Source: Isoetes taiwanensis (lineage: Eukaryota; Streptophyta; Lycopodiopsida; Isoetales; Isoetaceae). From it: a DNA stretch of 64,000 nucleotides. Of the stretch, positions 52,650 to 63,492 are shown one piece after another. The stretch is taken from positions 62,001 through 126,000 of the forward strand of contig JAJEKV010000585.1 in assembly GCA_021234155.1 (NCBI GenBank), given 5' to 3'. Made by a program: the position numbers and the translations under genes. How positions within the stretch are numbered: position 1 is the stretch's first letter; every line of letters starts with the position of its first letter. The notes under the pieces are model-generated. The model did not search any database. It was not told the origin of the DNA and was given only the letters and a program-made list of their open reading frames with translations.

Positions 52650-54170
52650 GATATTTTAACGTCCACGGAGGCCAACTGGCCTCTGAGACAGTGATACAAT
52701 ATAGCGAAAAGTTTGCAAACACAAAAGAAAACCACAGAAACCCTGTACAATGTGTCTCTACCACTGGGATGAAAAAACCCCCCATGTAGGAGGTAAAAAC
52801 CCTTGTAGTAGGCGTTGAGAGGCCCTATCTGGGCGCTCAAATTCCCTCGTGGCCGTGAGGGACTCCCCTAACGATGGAGACTGCGCGAATGTAGGATGCA
52901 AACGCGGCAACCATTGGCTAAGCAGCCAGTTGATGAATTGCTATCTCGAGCATCCGAGATCGGCATGAGCCGCCGGATGTGTGCATATGCCGGGCATTCC
53001 TGTAGAGCATGGTGTTCATCTTCTACTATCTCGCATGTGACAAAGATCGCATAATCTCTCATGCCGGGGATTCCCCGCCCCTCCCCTGTCTCAATTCTAA
53101 GATGGTGGGACCCCGTCCTTATTGCGCCTATGGCTCTTCATTTCTTGGTAGAGATGTGTGCCTTCAAATCTTGGTGGGGGCCATGTTCAGCGACGGATTA
53201 ACTGCGTGTGGTAGTGCTCGTTTTGGGCTTTGCAAGAGTGGACGATCCCACGAGAGGCAAAGAAAGCGCCATTCAAATGCACGGCTCCCGCCCGCGATAT
53301 CCGACATATCCATATGTGTTGATAGTCTACGGAGCATCTTGCGAACCATCCCCTACAATGCTCCTGCCACACTCTCTTCAGACGTTGTGGCCCTTGTGCC
53401 AATAACAGAGCCGAGGGAGGAAGACGTTGTGCATCCATTCTGTCAACCTTATGGAAATACGCAAGGTGCCGCGTGACATAGCGAGTATCGCATAGGGCCA
53501 AAAGCCAGTCTCATACAGCAAAATCGGATATGGCACCATGTCCTTGACGCCTAGGCTGTATGTCAGGAAAGCCTTCTGTACCCTCTCTAGCTTATCCCAA
53601 GTACCCTTGCTAACCGCTGGCCCCCATACCTCTACCCCATATAGCAATACTAGTTCCACGAGTGCTCGGAACAGGTGTGCTTTGCATGCCCAATCGCAGA
53701 GATCTATTCTATAACAGCTATTATGCATTGCATACAAGGCTTTCCATCCCGCGCTGACCCTTCTTTCTACACAGTCATCCCATAGCATGTTAGCAGAGAA
53801 ATCGATTCCCAGATACTTAAAGGTCCTTACAACTTCCATCCTTTGTCCTCTGTAATAGAAGTCTGGGATATCATGATGCGTAGACAAGATTGGCAACAGC
53901 TTGTTTTTCTGCCTTGACTGTCATTCCTGCTATGTCACAGAATTGACTGAGAGCATTCAAATGTTCCTGCATACTCCTAGCTATATGGGACAATAAGCCC
54001 AGATCGTCTGCATAGAGCAACTGTTGTACTGTATATGCCTCTCGCAACTGCGGGCCACCACCTCCATGTTCTTGCATAAAAGAATACAGTCATCTGGTAG
54101 GGACATAAGCTAAAAGGTTAACATCGTCTGCATATAACAACATCAAGGCATGGAATAAGATAAGGGTGAA
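52650..54170 (-). mobile_element. LINE, 5'-truncated, RT C-terminal half to 3' end
   Basis: On -: VQQLLYADDLGLLSHIARSM (RT YADD box, about 54035-53976), QFCDIAGMTVKAEKQ, VVRTFKYLGIDFSANMLWDD, VLLYGVEVWGPAVSKGTW, then CEIVEDEHHALQECPAYAHI (zf-RVT, about 53038-52975), and the 3' terminus GTGGACGTTAAAA at about 52668-52655. A second, separate YADD box (LLYADDVNLLAYVP) lies at about 54150-54100, upstream in the same orientation. Confidence 0.88.
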
Positions 54171-54199
54171 ACTTGCAATTTTTAAGCACATTTTTAAAA

Positions 54200-54790
54200 T
54201 TTTTTGGCTAAAGTAAATTGTGCTGATTTATTTAAGGTCATCACATTTGTTTCATTGATACAACATATGCAGGCTCAGTGAAGATGTGCAGAAACATATG
54301 GGATAAATAATGTGTGCTTGATCTCCACTTGAATTTGGTAGATTTAAGCCTAAAGGGATAATCTAATTCATGAATACTTTAATGGTTTAGCAGTGTGACC
54401 TTTTATTTCTTGAAGGATACAATTTATTAAATTTAAATAAGGTAGTCATCTAAGTTTTGCAGCGAAAAAACTATTGAAAGAAACTTTAAATGAAGTTAGT
54501 CCAACAACATTGCTACACTAACTGCTAAATCATCGAAGACCTGTAAATAAAGACTTACACACTCTTTAAACACAAGTTTGAATAGATTGATTTTGAGATC
54601 AATCCAGATGATTAGGTTTGAATATTTTTGTCTTCTATACTCAGTCAATGCTACAGTATTTCAGTTAATGACTTTAGCTACAGTGTTTTCCAACGGTTCG
54701 AGTTGAAATTGTCTAAATATAAGCTAGCTAATATAGAAGTTGAATTTGAAAATTGAATGTGTGGAATTAAGTTGCTACTAATATTTCACA
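54200..54790 (+). repeat. Probable copia 5' LTR (left edge unknown)
   Basis: AT-rich sequence ending ACTAATATTTCACA, two bases before a tRNA-Met primer-binding site. No second copy is present, so only the right edge is supported. Confidence 0.4.
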
Positions 54791-54792
54791 TT

Positions 54793-54804
54793 TGGTATCA
54801 GAGC
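54793..54804 (+). other. Primer-binding site, initiator tRNA-Met (copia)
   Basis: TGGTATCAGAGCAGG, matching the usual Ty1/copia PBS of plants. Confidence 0.85.
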
Positions 54805-56340
54805 AGGAAATTGTTTTGCTTGTTATAGCAATATTTCAAGCAAGTTTGGAGCTAGTTTGTTGAGTAGTCTTATATAAAGGAGGTACAGGCTTTTACGTCT
54901 AGAAAGATGCCATAAAGTACATTTTGGCAGTGGAAGACTTGTGGGATTTGGTTGATCTCTCTGGAGAAGGTTTTGCTCAAATTGGTACTGAAACAAGTAA
55001 CACAACAAGGTAAGTTATACGTGGTTGAGCCAACAATCAAATTAGCATTGCAACTGCCAGCTCGGGTGGCTACTTTAGGAGAAACTTCTGCAACCATTAG
55101 TGTTGGAAAAGCTATGAAAAAATCAAGGAAGCCGAAGGCATAATTATCTCAAAGTTAGTGCAACTATTAGATTGAAATTCAAAAACTTATAGCAAGTACC
55201 CCTGTATGCATACTTGGAGGGGTAGTAGTTGGAGGGGTTGCGTTGATGCGCCATTAAGAATATTAAAACACATATAACCCATGAAGGAGCATGGAAGCAA
55301 GTGTTATCGCAAAAGCCAACAAAGCCTACGTGCATCATCTCTATGGCGAACGTGAACCACTACCCTTGCTCTAGGATTGCCAAGTGCCCGCCCTACAAAA
55401 GGTGCGTAGTGCTCCATGGTCTATATTAGTTGAAGAAGGTTATAAGTACCAAAAAAACATATTGTGACTTGAATTAGACTCATAAACATCCGTAGTCCTA
55501 CCTCCATCCATGTAAACCACGTTCCCGGAAATAGAATGAAGCACTAAGAAGAAACTGGACGAAGAAATGGATGTTCACATGAATGTAAGAAGGAATAAAA
55601 CATTAAGAAACAATTATATAACTTGCATATTGTACCCATATTGTACCCCATAATGCTGGGTACTTTTTGTTCTATGGGATTATAGTAGGCAAGAATTTTT
55701 GCTTAAGCATTACGAAAAGAAAACCTCCTCCCAAATCGATTTGCTTGAGAATGAGTTGAGAAGAATGAGGTTGAGAGATGACATTAATATTTTAGAGTTC
55801 TTTGATAGATTTAATAGAGTCATTGCTGACCTAGAGGGTGCTAGAGCAAACACTTCTGAAAGGAGTCAAGTTCTTGCCATAGCAAGAGTAGCTTGTGAGA
55901 ATGAACATTGTTTATTAGAAACGTGGCCAAAACCAGAGAAGAACTGAAGAAAAACAAAAGAAAGTTGTAAAGGATCAAATGACAAAGGGGCATGTTTCTA
56001 TCGTCATGAAACTGGCCATTTCAAAGATAATTGTCCAAAACTGAACACTAATTTTAACTTCTATAGATGTGAGGAAAAGGAGATATGGGTGCTAAATGTC
56101 CAATACCAAAGGACTATGGAAGTTATTAAAAGGAGGAGGAACCAACATGGGATGTGGTGAAAGGAGACCTATAGATTACATATTGCAAGAGAAAAATATG
56201 ATGCGAACAATGAAGAAAATACAAATGAAAATGAGGTAAGGAGTGAATTTGCAACTTATGATAATACTGATCACAATACTTTTGTAGTTGATAGTTGAGC
56301 TAAGTGATGGATCTAAAAGAAAAATATAGAAGAACTAGTT
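54805..56340 (+). pseudogene. Ty1/copia gag and start of protease, truncated
   Basis: The open segment 55699-55947 (LLENELRRMRLRDDINILEF ... TSERSQVLAIARV) matches copia gag (UBN2-like). ACFYRHETGHFKDNCPK (55990-56040) is a degraded zinc knuckle. FVVDS near 56283 is the protease D-S start. It is closely related to the oppositely oriented gag at 59682-60032. 54820-55690 carries only short frames. No RT follows. Confidence 0.7.
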
Positions 56341-57520
56341 AGGTATTGTGTGGAGCAGGGAGACAATTGACTTCCAATATTCTGTTTTCAATTTAAAATG
56401 ACAGGGAAAAGTTCACAATCAAGCAAGCTTAGAGTAGAGGAAGAACGTGGATTGCTAGAAGAGAGAGCAGAAAGAAATAGTGTTGGTGATTGCCAAATGC
56501 CGAAGAGGCAGCCAAGCTTTGCGACACCTTTGCTCTTGATTGCTAGCATTGTATATACAAAATGAATGTAGGAACAATTACCGTCATCAGGATCGGCAGT
56601 TCCTGCTGTGCCACAAGAAATAATCCTACAAGAATTTGAAAATGTATCCAGAACTTCCACATTTTCCTTAGCCGTTACTGACTAATTATCCCCTTTGAGC
56701 ATTTCATTTGGCCTTTTCATCGGCGAGCTGGGCTTGCATTATTGAAGTTATCCAGTATTGATGGTGGCAGGCTTGTGTGCAGTGAATTTCAGAGACTTAT
56801 TACTGTGTTTCTAATGCTTATAATTTACTACGAGAAAGCACATGAAATCTTATGCAATATGTTATTAGCTTTTACTAAAGAGATGGATTGACAAGAGGAT
56901 CAAAACTATATGAGTGCCAAAATCGGAGCCAACATAGATTAATATAAAAGCAATTTTTTTCTATATGAGATTGGTAGGGGCATCCGATCCATACCCAATT
57001 GATATAAATGTTCAAATTGGGGTGCTAAAAACACAAATCGTACAAACATTTTGAAGCAAGACATGCTAAGAGGAAAGACAATGACTAATGTTGTATTTGA
57101 CAAAAAAATCAATGTCTCAAAATAAAACCACTGACCATTAACTTTGGCCACTAAACTTACCTAGTTCATTCTCTTGGACAACCTTATTTAAATGCTCCAT
57201 TGTCGGCGACGTTTAACGTAATTTCATCACTAATTTAATTCTTTCCCTCGACATCATGCCAAACCAACAGACATTAAATGAGATCTTATTCTTTCCCATT
57301 GGACTATGGATGGTGCCCAACTCTGTTATATACTAGCAAAATTTTAAGAATCAAGGCATACATGACTTCACAAAGAATGGAAGACCACATGCACATGTCA
57401 AAAATAGGGCTATACATATCATCTAGTGTTCTACATTATATAAACATCGAGCCAAATCCAATAGGAGAGATTATAACACATATTAATCTAATATTCCCCA
57501 TTAGATGTATTCTAAATATT
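56341..57520. other. No assignable gene
   Basis: AT-rich DNA. Short minus frames at 56660-56388 and 57151-56939 lack motifs. Confidence 0.5.
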
Positions 57521-57527
57521 CCTCCTG

Positions 57528-58049
57528 GGGAGATGCAACCCGGCAGTAGCCCTCTTGGCTACGTACCCGGCAAGCTACGGTCCGGTCCCAATACTTTTCA
57601 ACCTACTTTGCAAAGTGTGCACGGGAGGGGCATGGAGTGGACTACCCAACAACCATGTTCTTATGCCAGCCCAATTCATTGCCATGACTCGGTCTGCATT
57701 GACTTCTGGAGACCCCAACCGTCAGTCGATCCCCTATGAGTCTGAGCCCTGGGTAGGATCTTCCCTTGTTGATGATATTGATGTTGTTGTATATGCTATG
57801 TTATGATGTGTTCACCCTTCGAGGTGGACTTATTGATGTATTGATGTTATGTGCTCATGTTTGTTCACGCTTCCGCAGCTAGGACGGTCCCAAAGGAAGA
57901 CGGGCAAATGACCCATCCACTCTCCCCTCACTGGCCCAGTTCATGGGATTGGTGTCAGGTGGATGGCCCCTGCTAGTTTGGCTATCAGGGGGATGAACTC
58001 CGCCTTCGGATACGATGGGAGCATCATAGACGAAGTAGGGGACGTCACA
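57528..58049 (+). repeat. 3' portion of a chromovirus-family LTR
   Basis: Shares with the 1-1040 LTR the words GGAGATGCAACCC, CAAAGT.TGCAC.G.GAGGGGC.TGGAGTGG, TCTTATGCCAGCCC, ATGACTCGGTC and CTACCCTTCGAGGT-like wording. It ends GACGTCACA (terminal inverted repeat). Strongly diverged. Confidence 0.85.
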
Positions 58050-58050
58050 G

Positions 58051-58100
58051 TGGTATCAGAGCATGATCTTGGTAGACCAAGATCGAGCACTGACCATTCC
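58051..58100 (+). other. tRNA-Met PBS and leader of the same element
   Basis: TGGTATCAGAGCATG at 58051-58065, then ATCTTGGTAGACCAAGATCGAGCACTGACC. This parallels TTCTTGGTTGACCAGAACTAGCACCCACC after the PBS of the first element. The element is cut off by LINE sequence from about 58085-58100, so no cargo can be checked here. Confidence 0.75.
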
Positions 58101-58560
58101 CTGTTTATCATCAAATCATTTGTAGTGCTTAATAAAGTTCCAGAGTCAGACCATGCAGGCTTACTTTTGGAATTGAACTTGGTTTTGCAGAAAACAAAAC
58201 AATCGGATGTTTTTGCGCCTAAACTCAAATTAGACTTTAATTTGAGTGCAGATTACAAGAAGAAAGTTAGTAAGCTCCTTGAGGCCGCGAAATGGACTGG
58301 TATGCTAGAAAATAATTTAGCTTTGCTTTCTGACATATTGCTCTGTGCAGCTCGCTCCATTTTTGGATGCACCAAAAAACAAATTTCTGAGCATCCATGC
58401 AATGGTTGGTGGGATGAAGAATGTCGTGATGCCGTGCTCACCTTCCAAAGAATTGCTATTTTAAACCCAAGTGGTTTAAGAATCTAATTAGATGTAAGAA
58501 GCATTTGTTATTTGAAAGAAGACAAGCTATGATAGGTTCTTTGTTTCAAGCAAAACCTGA
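58085..58560 (+). pseudogene. LINE ORF2 fragment (endonuclease end and linker)
   Basis: VLNKVPESDHAGLLLELNLV (SDH motif closing the APE endonuclease), LLEAAKWTGMLENNLALLSD, then HPCNGWWDEECRDAVLTFQR. This parallels NAWFDEDC in the LINE at 49072. It stops at about 58560 where copia sequence begins. Confidence 0.75.
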
Positions 58561-60190
58561 GTGTACCTGCAGGTTAGTTGTCGTTTGATCCCATTTATGA
58601 TGCAAAAATCTTTGAATTTTATTGACAAATATTCACCCCCACAGTCTGATCTTATGCACTTTAGCTTTTCACATGCTCTCCATTTCTTTAACGAATTGTT
58701 TAAAAGCTGCCAAAGCTTGAGATTTTCTAGTAAGACAATAACAAATATACTTCTTGCTATAACCATCTATAAATGAGATGAAGTATCTTTTGTTGGTCAT
58801 GCTTCTAACATTTAGAGGGCCACACAAATCTGTATGAACTAGCTCACGTATTCTTTTTGCTCTGTACTTTGATTTTTTAAATGATAGTCTATTAAGTTTG
58901 CCAAACATGCATCCTTCACAAATGAATCCTTGCTTCTCTAATTCTTTGCATTCTATTTTCTTAGCCAGAATTTTTAAATTGTTGTAGTGTCTGTGAGCTG
59001 GACGTTTGTGCCACGGTTCGATGTCATGAGTGTTCACACAATTAATGCTATTGCACAAAGAACTTCTCATTTCAAACAAGTTTCTACACTTTTTTGCCAG
59101 GAACTTCAATTCATTTCCAATAACTATTTTACATGCTTTAGAGTCAAAATTGACTCTATATCCCAGATCCACCAATTGGCTAACAGATATCAAATTTTTT
59201 ATCATGTTGGGAACACACAAGACATTTTCTACATCCACTATATTTCCTTGCAAATCTGTTAACTGTAGCAGCCCACTCCTTTCAATCAAATGCAATGCTC
59301 CATTTCCAACTTATATATTCTTGGAGTGCACTTGTTTGATGTCCTTGAGCAGGTCCACAGATTGAACTACTGATCTCTCAGCTCCATTATCAACTATAAG
59401 TGTGCAGCATGATATTAGCTCCAACAAAATCGTCAACAATAGGGCAAAAATATATTAACTCATTTTCATCTTCGATGTCCTTTCTTTTCCTTTTCTTTAG
59501 CTTGAGCAATATGCACACCAGTCTGCCTTCTTCACCCGACCCCTGCTTGCATTATATCTTCCTCCTCTGTTATCTTTCCCATTACCTCTTTCTTTGTCAT
59601 AGTCCTTGGGGTAGAACATTTAGCTGCCACATGTCCTTTACTACCGCAATTGTAGCAGTTATATTCATTCTTTAATTTAGGTCAATCCCTTTTGAAGTGT
59701 TCTGCCTCATGGCAATAATAGCAGTTTCCTTTGCTTCTCTTGCCAATAAATAGTACTTCAGTAGTGTCAATTTCCTTGAGCATCTCCTTCTGCTCATGCT
59801 CAGTCCTCAGTACATTTTTCGCCTCTTCCCTTGTCTTACTCATATTCCTTATGAATAGAGCTAGCTGGTCATTTTCACTAACAGACCTTAAAATATGTAG
59901 AACTTGGCTCCTCTCAGATATGTGAACTCCTGCTCCAGCCAAATCAGCTACGATGTTGTCAAAATTATAGAAGAAGTCTGACACATCTCCATCTTCTTGT
60001 AACCTTAGCCCTCTTAATTCGTTTTCTAACATATCTATTCGAGAACTTGTTTTCTCTTCGTAATGCTTTAGCAGAAATGACCATGATCAAACATTCAACA
60101 GATAAGTCAATGGACCGATAGGGAAGATCTAATGGAGCCAAGCCCAAACTAAATTTTTCGTTTTCCTTTTTCTTCCACATAGAATATCAA
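58527..60190 (-). pseudogene. Ty1/copia gag-protease-integrase fragment
   Basis: On -: gag LENELRGLRLQEDGDVSDFF ... SERSQVLHILRSVSEND (60030-59850); two zinc knuckles, CYYCHEAEHFKRD (59730-59692) and CYNCGSKGHVAAKC (59670-59625); a protease remnant before 59300; GAG-pre-integrase WHKRPAHRHYNNLKI ... CEGCMFGKLNRL; integrase VHTDLCGPLNVRSMTNKRYF (Asp) and IRSDCGGEYLSIKFKDFC (second Asp; about 58640-58590). The catalytic Glu, RT and RNase H are missing because it ends at 58530. Long open frames (59295-58669) suggest moderate age. Confidence 0.88.
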
Positions 60191-60640
60191 CAATTTTTTT
60201 TTAACATTCACCTTCCATGCAATTCTCATTTATATTTGATGTTCCATGGCTTATTAATCTATTTGAATGTGAATTAACTCTCTTTTAGGCCTGGTAGTCT
60301 CATAGATACGAGAACGTTCATTTCCTTTTATTTCATTATCTCTCATGTCTGACCTCTATGCCACCCAACATTTACAAGCAATTGCAATTTTTGAAGATTA
60401 TGGATGAATGCATACCTAGTGATACCCACCAACATCGTTGTGCTTTGTATACACAATATATACTCAAAATATTACATGTTATTATAGTACTACTAGTGTG
60501 TGATATTACATATAGACTATTATATAAAGCTCAAATGACACTTCCTGCATTGCTACTCAGGATCTAGAGTAAACAATGATACATGGAAACATCTTCAGTT
60601 GTTCAAGCTTCAACTTATTTACTTTCTACCATAGGCTGGT
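60191..60640. other. No assignable gene
   Basis: AT-rich, short frames only. Confidence 0.5.
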
Positions 60641-61030
60641 AGAGGTGAGACCAAGGCCTCTACAAGGTGAGGGTAAGATTACCCAAAGGGTCGATAGTGC
60701 AGGTGAAGGTGAAGGGCCCCTTAAGGGTGCAGCGAGGGACCCCCTATAGGTGAAGGGGAGGGTTCTTTAGAGGGTGAGGGAGAGGGAGATGGTGAGGACG
60801 TGGGAGTAAAGGGGGGGGTGGGCGGTGGAGGTGGTGGTGGGCGATGATGATGGTGGTGGAGGTGGCGGGCGATGACAATGGCGGTGGAGATGGCGGTGAT
60901 GGTAGAGGTGGCGATGGGGGTGGAGGACAAAACTTGGATTTAGTATCATTTATCATATTTGCCAGATTTTTCACAAGATTTGAAGATATATGGAGGAGGA
61001 GGAGGAGGTGGCCTGCGTGGAGATGGAGGA
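60640..61030. repeat. G-rich purine/GGT low-complexity block
   Basis: GGTGAAGGGGAGGGTTC then GGTGGAGGTGGTGGTGGGCGATGATGATGG and GGAGGAGGAGGAGGTGG. The many G runs could form quadruplexes. Open frames on both strands here (Pro/His-rich or Gly-rich) are repeat artefacts. Confidence 0.9.
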
Positions 61031-61665
61031 CAAAAGATGGGCTTATAAGTTAATTTATCACAAATCTTAGAGATATTTGCAAGAGAATGATGAACGAGGA
61101 ACAAAAGTGGAAAGGAGATAAATAGAACCTTCTCCATGGCGACGCTTGCATGCCATACATATTGGGCTCCATCATTTATATTAAGGGAAAGGCCACCAAA
61201 GTCTAGTAGTTTGGTTGAACATTTGGGCAACTGAATATAGCATCTTTATAGTTTCTAGATTATAGTAAGAAATTTAAGACCTAGTTGCACCATGGGTCAC
61301 TTTCCGAACACTTGGGCATGCTCGTTTTCTTTGGAAGTTTAGATTTAGATTGACTCAGCAAGATTACGACCTTAGACACTTTGTTATAATTAATGCATGT
61401 GTATTGCCAATCCAATCCATAGCACAATAATTGAAGTCAATATATATACATGTCCACTTATTCAATATAGAAGCAAATATTGTCACATTTAACTGATTAC
61501 TCTTATTTGTTGTGGGGAATAGGAATCCAATAGTATTACCCCAAAATGTGATAAAGATACTTGCAAAGAATACAGAAAACTATCTTTAGGCTTGACATTC
61601 ATCACAACAGCAGTATACAATATTTAGGAAAGGAATGAGAGGGAGTGACCATAGGAATAACGTTG
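61031..61665. other. No assignable gene
   Basis: AT-rich, no motifs. Confidence 0.5.
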
Positions 61666-61666
61666 A

Positions 61667-61960
61667 TGGATCAAAGCATGGAGGTGGGGGACACTTTTGT
61701 TGTCAGTGCCACATGGTGCTTAGTGGGTGCTTTCTGGGGCTATTTTCTTTGTATTTTTTTAAAATATTTTTCTTTTATTCTTTTGATATTTTTCCCTAAA
61801 ACGCATTCATATTATGCCTTGGAATACAAAATTTTAGTTTCGTCGAAGCTATAGAAAAAAAAGATAAAAATAAAATAAGGTTTTCAGCATTAAGTGCTTA
61901 GGGGGTGCTTGGCTGGCGCAAAAATGCCCCCCAGCTCCATGCTTTGACCCTGAGCTACCC
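61667..61960. mobile_element. MITE copy 1
   Basis: The left end GGATCAAAGCATGGAGGTGGGGGACAC is the inverse of the right end GCCCCCCAGCTCCATGCTTTGACC (about 61929-61952). Subterminal GTGCTTAG.GGGTGCTT (61719 and 61891) is also shared. The interior is AT-rich with no ORF. About 290 bp. Confidence 0.8.
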
Positions 61961-62015
61961 CATAACAAACTATATGTAGTTAAGAGTGAGGACAGTGGTG
62001 ACAACTTCTCATTGA

Positions 62016-62020
<5 letters not shown>

Positions 62021-62050
<30 letters not shown>
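62021..62050. repeat. 30-bp poly(A)
   Basis: Uninterrupted A30 between the two MITEs, followed by AGCTTGCCCGTTCG. It may be the tail of a retroposed sequence ending there, but none is recognisable upstream. Confidence 0.9.
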
Positions 62051-62053
<3 letters not shown>

Positions 62054-62363
62054 TGCCCGTTCGATTTTTCGAGGAGATTCTAATGAGAAAATGTTGCAAC
62101 GACCTTGAGGATGTCTCGAAGACCGAAGATAAAAAGATGGCGAAGCCGAATACAATATGTAGCAAACTCGCGTGATGCGAGAAGGACTTAAAAAAGGGCA
62201 GAACACAGGGAAAGTACCCATTAATCGTTAGGAAAAAATAAAAGAGGAATGTGCACCGCGAGCGAGCGACCACCTAAAAAAGAAAATAAACTTAGCAAGT
62301 CATAAGCATCCATGGGACATTGGTATCAACAAAAATATACATAGGAAAAAAGCATCACCAATA

Positions 62364-62640
62364 GATGGGTCAAAGCACAGATATAGGGTGCATTTATGTG
62401 CCAGACAAGCACCCATCAAGCATCCAGCACTGGAAAAGTTATTTTTATCCCCCTTTTTTATTCTGTTAAGCTTGAATTTTGTATTACAAGGCAAAATATC
62501 AATATGTTTCGTATCAAAAAAAATAAAATAAAAAATATTCTTAGATAATACAAAGAAAAGCCCTTAGGAAGCACCCCCTAAGCACTACGTGTCCCTAACA
62601 CAAGACGTGTCCCCCACCTCAATGCTTTGACCTAGGTGGA
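62364..62640. mobile_element. MITE copy 2
   Basis: The left end GGGTCAAAGCACAGATATAG is the degraded inverse of the right end GTGTCCCCCACCTCAATGCTTTGACC (about 62606-62632). It shares AAGCACCCCCTAAGCAC (62570-62586) with copy 1. Same family, opposite decay pattern. Confidence 0.75.
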
Positions 62641-62744
62641 AAGGAGAAAATAGCATTACCCCAACAAGTGGAAAATAAATAGCATCAACCAATGGTGGAA
62701 AAGAAATAGCATCATTCAATGGGTAAAAAAATAATAGGATCACC

Positions 62745-63165
62745 CAGACTCCAACAGTATTGATGAGTTCTCTGCTCTAATTGGTCCTCCATCTATAGCA
62801 ATTGAGGATACAACATTAATGATTGCTCCATTAGAAGGTGAAATCCTCATTATCTTAAGAAGTATAGCTCATGGGAACAGTTCAGGGCCAGATGGCATTC
62901 CCCCTGAGCTATATGACACCTTTTGAGAGCTCACGAAGCAGGACCTAGTGACTTCATTCAAGGGGTCTAGGAAGCCACCAAACTTCATCCAGCTATCAAT
63001 GCAGGCCTCATTGCTCTGGTACCTAAGGTAGAAGCTCCTTTTGCCTTCTCAAATTGGAGACCAATATCGCTAACCAACACTTCTTATAAAATTCTAGCCA
63101 AGCTTTTGTCTACCAAGCTGAAAGGGATATTGCAAAACAAAAATAATCCGGTATAGTCAGCCTTC
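62745..63165 (+). pseudogene. LINE reverse transcriptase fragment (N-terminal RT motifs)
   Basis: SGPDGIPPELYDTF (about 62885-62925), then NAGLIALVPKVEAPFAFSNW and RPISLTNTSYKILAKLLSTK (63060-63118), which are RT blocks 0-2 of L1-type elements. A stop and frame changes interrupt it. It is truncated on both sides and ends near an A-rich TGCAAAACAAAAATAATCC. Confidence 0.85.
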
Positions 63166-63492
63166 CTTCCTTCTAGATCATGATATATACTCTGTAACAC
63201 ATACTGGGCGCTTGTGTTCGAACCCCCACAACAATGTCAACACTTTACTCTAATTAATCTAGAGTACTTCAGTATTATTTTGTGCCAAACTTCACTGCCT
63301 ATATGGCCGTGATTATTTGTCTGCGCCACATGCCTGTCAAATTGACAGCAACCTACCCTCTTTCGGGGTTGTTCTATCGTAATGGTCTAATAGTATCCAA
63401 CCATTGTTGGATAGTCATCTCCTTCTAGGGTATCTAGATATGGTTGGGGCAGTGTTTCGAACCATTGCTTTAGTGCCTAAATAAATGTCATT
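63166..63492. other. No assignable gene
   Basis: Joint between the LINE fragment and the reverse LTR. No motifs. Confidence 0.5.

Noticed and set aside
52513-52840. Minus-strand frames with PPSLPPS runs
   Set aside because: Caused by the (GGGA)n microsatellite.
60721-61053. Pro/His-rich and Gly-rich frames on both strands
   Set aside because: Products of the GGT/GGA low-complexity block.
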